From the NCBI RefSeq assembly GCF_015352455.1, contig NZ_JADKPN010000019.1, forward strand, positions 1 to 64,000: a stretch of 64,000 bases of DNA, in the 5' to 3' direction. The stretch comes from Nocardioides islandensis. Lineage in GTDB: Bacteria; Actinomycetota; Actinomycetes; Propionibacteriales; Nocardioidaceae. Position 1 is the first letter of the stretch. Each line of letters starts with the position of its first letter. The translations under genes were made by a program, and so were the position numbers. Under the pieces are notes generated by a model. That model was not told where the DNA came from and did not search any database. It worked only from the letters and a program-made list of their open reading frames with translations. Below are positions 60,129-64,000 of this stretch, piece after piece.

Positions 60129-61968
60129 CCCTCAGGCTCGACATCGACGGCATCGGCAGGTCGAAGCCGACCTCGAGCCGGCCGTCGCCGTCAGCGGTGA
60201 CCGCCCGGTCCTCGCCGAGCTGCTCGAGCCGGTCGGCGGCCCGCAGCTGCATCCACTGCTCGTCGGTCGGCCAGTCCTGGTCGCCGTCGCGCAGACGGCC
60301 CCAGACCGCCGCGATGTTCGAGCGGTGGTCGTCGACGCGGTCGTGGTGCACGACGTACGCCGCTCCGGGCTCGAGCCCGGACACCGCCACGGTGACGGGG
60401 CGACCGAGCTCGGCGGAGCCGGACGCCTTGGTCTGGTCGAGGGTGAGGTTCCAGACCAGCACCCCGACGTCGCCGTCGTCCGTGCGCGCCGCCAGGGCCT
60501 CGACGAGCGAACCGGCGCCGTCGCCGGTGAGCGTCACCCCGACCTGCTGCTCGGGCAGTGCCTCGAGCAGCGCGAGTGCCCACCACCGGGGCTTGCGCAG
60601 CTCGCCCACGGTGCGGGTGCCGAAGCCGCCGTGCAGCAGGGCCGGCGGACGGCCGAGCTCCTCGAAGTGGTCGGAGACCACCCAGTAGGACAGCGCCTCG
60701 ATCCGGCCCATCGCCGAGGCCATGCCCCGCAGCAGGAAGGTGCCGGCGAAGACCGCGTCGCTGACCTCGTTGAAGTGCGTCGGGGTGACGCCCCACTCGG
60801 TCCACCAGACCGGCACGTCCGGCCGCCCGTACCTCTCGAGCATCGGCTTGAAGTCCAGCGGCGGGCTGCCGTAGGTGTGCGTCGACACGAAGTCGACCGG
60901 CGAGCCGGTGCGCTCGGCATGGGCGAGCAGCTCCTCGACCCAGCCGGACGCCGCGGACGACGGTCCGCCGACGAGCAGCCGCTCGTCGACCGAGCGGACG
61001 GCGTCCGCGGTGACGTCGTACAGCCGGAGGTACTCCTCCGGCGTGCCCGACCAGAACACCTCGAGGTTCGCCTCGTTCCAGACCTCGAACGACCAGTGCT
61101 CGACGAGGTCCTCGATGCCGTGGCGGTCGGCGAGGTGCTGCACGAGGTCGCGGATCAGCTCGCCCCATCGGTCCCAGTCCTTCGGGGGCGAGACGATCGC
61201 GGCGTACTCGAACACCGTCTTCGACGGGTCGGACGCGAGGTCGTGCGGCATGAAGGACAGCTCGACGACGGGGTACATGCCGATCGAGCGCAGGTGGTCG
61301 TAGACCCGGTCGACGCCGGTGAAGTCGTGCACCGGCCGGCCGTCGACCTCGCGGTAGACGCCGAGGTCGTCGCCGAGGATCGCGTGCGCGCGCACGTGGC
61401 TGACGCCGAGCTCGTCGTGCGCGGCCTTCAGCGCGGAGGTGAGCTCCTCACCGATCACGCGCCCGCCGGTCTGCTCGGTCGCCAGCATGTGGGAGAGGTG
61501 CTCGCTGCCGATCATCGGCCGCCACGGCCGCGGCAGCACGCCCCGGCCGTCGGCGGCGTCCACCTCGACGGTGACGCCGCCGGCCGGGCCGGCGAGAGGC
61601 GTCGCCTCCACCGGCTCCGACCGCTCGCCCTCGACGTGCACGTCGGAGAGCGACGCGACGGCGTACCACCGCGACTCCCCCGGCGTGCCCGTCGTGTCGG
61701 CGTACGGCGGGTGCGGGACGGCGAGCACGTCGCGACCGGCGTGGTCGAGCGGCTCGAACGGACCGTCGGCCGACGCCGCGGCGTACACCTGGTAGCCGAT
61801 GGCGCCCGCCACCGGCGACCAGGTGAGCGAGACCTGGTGTGCCCCCGAGACGGCCTCCAGGTCCTTGGGCGGGTCGAGACGCGGCGCGTTGCCGCCGAAG
61901 GCGGCGCCGCTGCGCGTGCCGATCCGCTGTTCCCAGTCCTGGCGAGCACCGGGCTGCTCGGCGGGCAT
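60091..61968 (-). CDS. GH39 family glycoside hydrolase with Fn3-like domain
   Basis: A 625-residue, apparently cytosolic enzyme (no signal peptide). N-terminal Fn3-like domain (about 32-125, PPKDLEAVSGAHQVSLTWSPVAG). Catalytic TIM barrel (about 150-520): SEHLSHMLATEQTGGRVIG, acid/base Glu299 in FEVWNEANLEVFW, nucleophile Glu391 in VWWTEWGVTP, and the C-terminal beta-sandwich with LVWNLTLDQTKASGSAE. GH39 enzymes are beta-xylosidases or iduronidases. The ATG overlaps the upstream stop by one base (TGATG). The last residues (QAAPCRPR) come from DNA overlapping the convergent SnoaL gene. Confidence 0.9.
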   Translation of the reverse strand: MPAEQPGARQDWEQRIGTRSGAAFGGNAPRLDPPKDLEAVSGAHQVSLTWSPVAGAIGYQVYAAASADGPFEPLDHAGRDVLAVPHPPYADTTGTPGESRWYAVASLSDVHVEGERSEPVEATPLAGPAGGVTVEVDAADGRGVLPRPWRPMIGSEHLSHMLATEQTGGRVIGEELTSALKAAHDELGVSHVRAHAILGDDLGVYREVDGRPVHDFTGVDRVYDHLRSIGMYPVVELSFMPHDLASDPSKTVFEYAAIVSPPKDWDRWGELIRDLVQHLADRHGIEDLVEHWSFEVWNEANLEVFWSGTPEEYLRLYDVTADAVRSVDERLLVGGPSSAASGWVEELLAHAERTGSPVDFVSTHTYGSPPLDFKPMLERYGRPDVPVWWTEWGVTPTHFNEVSDAVFAGTFLLRGMASAMGRIEALSYWVVSDHFEELGRPPALLHGGFGTRTVGELRKPRWWALALLEALPEQQVGVTLTGDGAGSLVEALAARTDDGDVGVLVWNLTLDQTKASGSAELGRPVTVAVSGLEPGAAYVVHHDRVDDHRSNIAAVWGRLRDGDQDWPTDEQWMQLRAADRLEQLGEDRAVTADGDGRLEVGFDLPMPSMSSLRVTRGQAAPCRPR

Positions 61969-63569
61969 CAACGCACTCCCGCCGCGAAGACCTCTTCGCG
62001 CATCATCGGCTCGAGCTTCTCCTGCATCGCCCCCGTGGACACGTACCTGCGCATGTCGTCGCCCGCCAGCGCGTTGCCCAGCGCGGCCATGATCATGCCC
62101 TGGTCGAGCGAGAGGTAGCGCCGGCTGACCCGGCCGCTGGTGACGTCGATCGCGTCGTAGAAGCCACCGGGACCGTAGGCGTCGAAGTTCGCGCGCAGCT
62201 TGGCCAGGTTGGCCAGCGCCGCGTCGGGCGCGTAGCGGTAGGCGAGGAAGGACGCGTGCGGGGTGACGACGCCGTCGCCGTACTCGGACGCGGCCGGCGG
62301 GTCGACGTCGCCGGGGCGGCAGCCGTCGTACGGCTGGTTCCAGACGGTGCGGTCCTGGTCGCTCGTGTAGCCACCGGCGTTGGAGTCGCCGGCGTCCATG
62401 CCGAGCGCGTCCACGCCGTACTCGCGGTAGCCGCCGGCCGGGTTGTTCGACGGCGAGAAGCCCCAGTAGCCGTACTGCGCGTCGTCGAGGCCGTGCTCGA
62501 TCTGGCCGTGGACGTACAGCGGGTGGTTCACGCCCCAGCTGCGCGGGCCCCACTGGTCCTCGGGCACGAACAGCGGCACCATCAGCGCCTCGAACATGCT
62601 GCCGCCCCACGTGGGCACGACGTCGACGTCGCGGTAGGGCAGGGCGCCCTCGAAGACCGGGATGCCGTCGTAGGTCTGCCACCCACCGACGGGCTTGGTC
62701 TCGGTCCAGCTGTAGTCGCAGTTGTCGTTGTAGAACGTCCGGACCGGGCCCCAGTAGTGCTTGGTGGGGATCTGGCCGGCGGCGATGCCGAGGTACGACG
62801 CCATCCGCGGCTCGGTGTTGAAGGCGCCGTAGCGGTGGCAGGTCTGGTAGACGGGGTCCGTCCCGGGCTTCAGCGCGACCAGCTGGGAGCAGCCGTTGGG
62901 CGGGTCGACCCAGAAGCCGCCGCTGATCTGGCCCCCGACGGGCTGGTCGGCGGTGAGCTTGGCGCCGGCGTTCTCGTCGTAGAACCAGCTGAAGTCCATC
63001 TTCTGGCGGATCGCGTTCGCCCGCTCCGCGAGCGTGCTGTCGGACCGGGCCACGACCAGCAACCCGGTGGCCAGCCAGCCGTTGTCGACGCTGGAGAGGA
63101 ACGGGTAGACGGGGTCGCCGTTCTCGGGCCAGGTCGTGAGCTTCTCACCGGTCTGGGGGTCGTACCAGTTGTAGAACATCCCGGACGGCTCGTGGATCTC
63201 GAGGGTGGCCAGCGTCTTCAGCGTCAGCTTGATCCGCGCCCGCGCCTCCTTCTGGCTGATCAGCCCGGTGTCCTCGGCGACCGTCGTCGACCACAGGTAG
63301 GCCCCGATGTTGGTCGGGGAGGTGTACCGCGCCCGGCTGTTGCCGGCGAGGCTGCCTGCCACGTTGTCCGAGACCAGACCCGTGTCCGGGTCGACCATGG
63401 CCGTGAAGGACTTCCACGTGTCGGCGAGGTAGGTGTCGAGGACGGCCGGCTGGTCACCGGCGGCGGTGACTGCTGCCCCGGAGGCGGCAGGGGTGCCGCT
63501 CGAGGTCAGCAGGCCGGCGGCCAGTGCTCCGGCCGCCAGGGTGGCGGCGAGGGAGGTGCGCACGCGCAT
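61968..63569 (-). CDS. Secreted glucoamylase-like (GH144/DUF3131-type) protein
   Basis: A 533-residue protein with a signal peptide (about 1-31, cleavage near TPAASGA). The (alpha/alpha)6-type domain has LADTWKSFTAMVDPDTGLVSDNV, SPTNIGAYLWSTTVAEDTGLIS, MFYNWYDPQTGE, SSVDNGWLATGLLVV, and WGGSMFEALMVPLFVP, matching the bacterial glucoamylase/cyclic beta-1,2-glucanase (PF10091-like) family. The C-terminal GVVTPHASFLAYRYAPDAAL and SLDQGMIMAALGNAL are conserved. ATG with GGAAAGGA upstream. Between the ABC permease and GH39 genes it belongs to a sugar-use operon; the substrate is probably a beta-glucan or xylan fragment. Confidence 0.87.
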   Translation of the reverse strand: MRVRTSLAATLAAGALAAGLLTSSGTPAASGAAVTAAGDQPAVLDTYLADTWKSFTAMVDPDTGLVSDNVAGSLAGNSRARYTSPTNIGAYLWSTTVAEDTGLISQKEARARIKLTLKTLATLEIHEPSGMFYNWYDPQTGEKLTTWPENGDPVYPFLSSVDNGWLATGLLVVARSDSTLAERANAIRQKMDFSWFYDENAGAKLTADQPVGGQISGGFWVDPPNGCSQLVALKPGTDPVYQTCHRYGAFNTEPRMASYLGIAAGQIPTKHYWGPVRTFYNDNCDYSWTETKPVGGWQTYDGIPVFEGALPYRDVDVVPTWGGSMFEALMVPLFVPEDQWGPRSWGVNHPLYVHGQIEHGLDDAQYGYWGFSPSNNPAGGYREYGVDALGMDAGDSNAGGYTSDQDRTVWNQPYDGCRPGDVDPPAASEYGDGVVTPHASFLAYRYAPDAALANLAKLRANFDAYGPGGFYDAIDVTSGRVSRRYLSLDQGMIMAALGNALAGDDMRRYVSTGAMQEKLEPMMREEVFAAGVR

Positions 63570-63603
63570 GAGGGTTCCTTTCCGAGATGGGAACGACGAG
63601 CGG

Positions 63604-64000
63604 TTACTTGATGCCCGTCATGGCGATGCCTTGCATGATGTGGCGCTGCAGGAAGAGGAAGAGCACCAGCACCGGGATGACCACGACGACCGAGCCGGCC
63701 AGCAGCAGGCCGTACTGGGTGGCGTTCTGGCCGACGGCGTACAACGCCAACGCGACCGGGAGGGTGTACTTGTCCTCGGTCTGGGCCACGACCAGCGGCC
63801 ACAGGAAGTTGTTCCACGAGCCGAGGAAGGTCAGGATCCCGAGCGTCGCCAGGGCCGGCCCGCACAGCGGCAGGATCACCGAGGCGAAGATCCGCAGCTC
63901 GCCGGCACCGTCGATGCGTGCGGCCTGGATCAGCTCGTCGGGCAGCGCCGAGATGTACTGCCGCATCAGGAACACGCCGAACGGCGCGGCCATGAACGGC
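63604..64000 (-). CDS. Carbohydrate ABC transporter permease (MalG type), partial
   Basis: The C-terminal 130 or so residues of a permease whose start lies beyond the window. It contains the binding-protein-dependent permease signature LPDELIQAARIDGAGELRIFASVILPL (EAA loop), followed by helices LATLGILTFLGSWNNFLWPLVVA and LLLAGSVVVVIPVLVLFLFLQRHI and the typical C-terminal GIAMTGIK. It reads into the two glycosidase genes (34-base gap) and should import the oligosaccharide they process. Confidence 0.93.
   Translation of the reverse strand, partial: PFMAAPFGVFLMRQYISALPDELIQAARIDGAGELRIFASVILPLCGPALATLGILTFLGSWNNFLWPLVVAQTEDKYTLPVALALYAVGQNATQYGLLLAGSVVVVIPVLVLFLFLQRHIMQGIAMTGIK

Overview
The window is GC-rich chromosomal DNA from an actinobacterium, most likely of the Nocardioides type (Nocardioidaceae). 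This is inferred from the very GC-rich third codon positions, frequent GTG starts, 4-base ATGA/GTGA gene overlaps, the lpdA-sucB-lipB-lipA-DUF4191-glnA order, SigE-type ECF sigma factors and several actinobacterial families. No rRNA, tRNA, CRISPR array, transposase or integrase gene was recognised.

Layout. 0.4-10 kb: a lipoate block with the E3 and E2 subunits of a 2-oxoacid dehydrogenase (lpdA, sucB with two almost identical lipoyl domains), the lipoylation enzymes lipB and lipA, and small companions, among them an ArsR/SRPBCC pair with a palindromic operator. 10-16 kb: LuxR regulators, a flavin monooxygenase and small membrane or secreted proteins. 16.2-17.7 kb: glnA behind a textbook GlnR box. 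17.7-34.4 kb: accessory DNA inserted at the 3' end of glnA. The last 14 bases of glnA recur at 29146-29159, followed by what looks like glnA's displaced terminator. A third, decayed copy of the same 67-base module lies at 34381. The first segment (18.8-29.0 kb) is a catabolic island with two sarcosine/dimethylglycine dehydrogenase-type flavoproteins, an APC permease, an SDR, two different small-molecule kinases, a SurE-type phosphatase and a GntR/UTRA regulator. Four promoters there share a GGTC-N3-CC[A/T] element. The second segment (29.2-34.4 kb) carries an ECF sigma/beta-propeller pair, a frameshifted membrane gene, a hydrolase and gene debris.

34.5-49.1 kb returns to dense gene order: a class V aminotransferase, membrane proteins, a LuxR regulator, a FetB-like permease, and an envelope-glycoconjugate region (MGDG-synthase-like and GT4 glycosyltransferases, NodB-like and PIG-L deacetylases, DedA, an MprF-like membrane protein). 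The minus-strand part of that region is headed by a two-component system. 49.2-53.6 kb is a partner-switching signalling locus: an RsbQ-like hydrolase translationally coupled to a PAS-PP2C phosphatase (RsbP-like), a LuxR regulator, a single-chain PP2C-HATPase-STAS fusion with altered metal ligands, and a lone STAS protein with an altered phosphosite. 53.7-60.1 kb holds a membrane-anchored sulfite-oxidase-like molybdoenzyme, a fasciclin lipoprotein and a copper locus (CopC-CopD fusion divergent from a cupredoxin-multicopper oxidase). 60.1-64.0 kb is a minus-strand polysaccharide-use operon (GH39, secreted glucoamylase-like enzyme, MalG-type permease) that runs off the window.

The most unusual parts are the repeated insertion at glnA, the kinase/phosphatase/demethylase island with its shared operator, and the three-domain partner-switch fusion. 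Function calls rest on motif and family recognition by eye. No database search was run.
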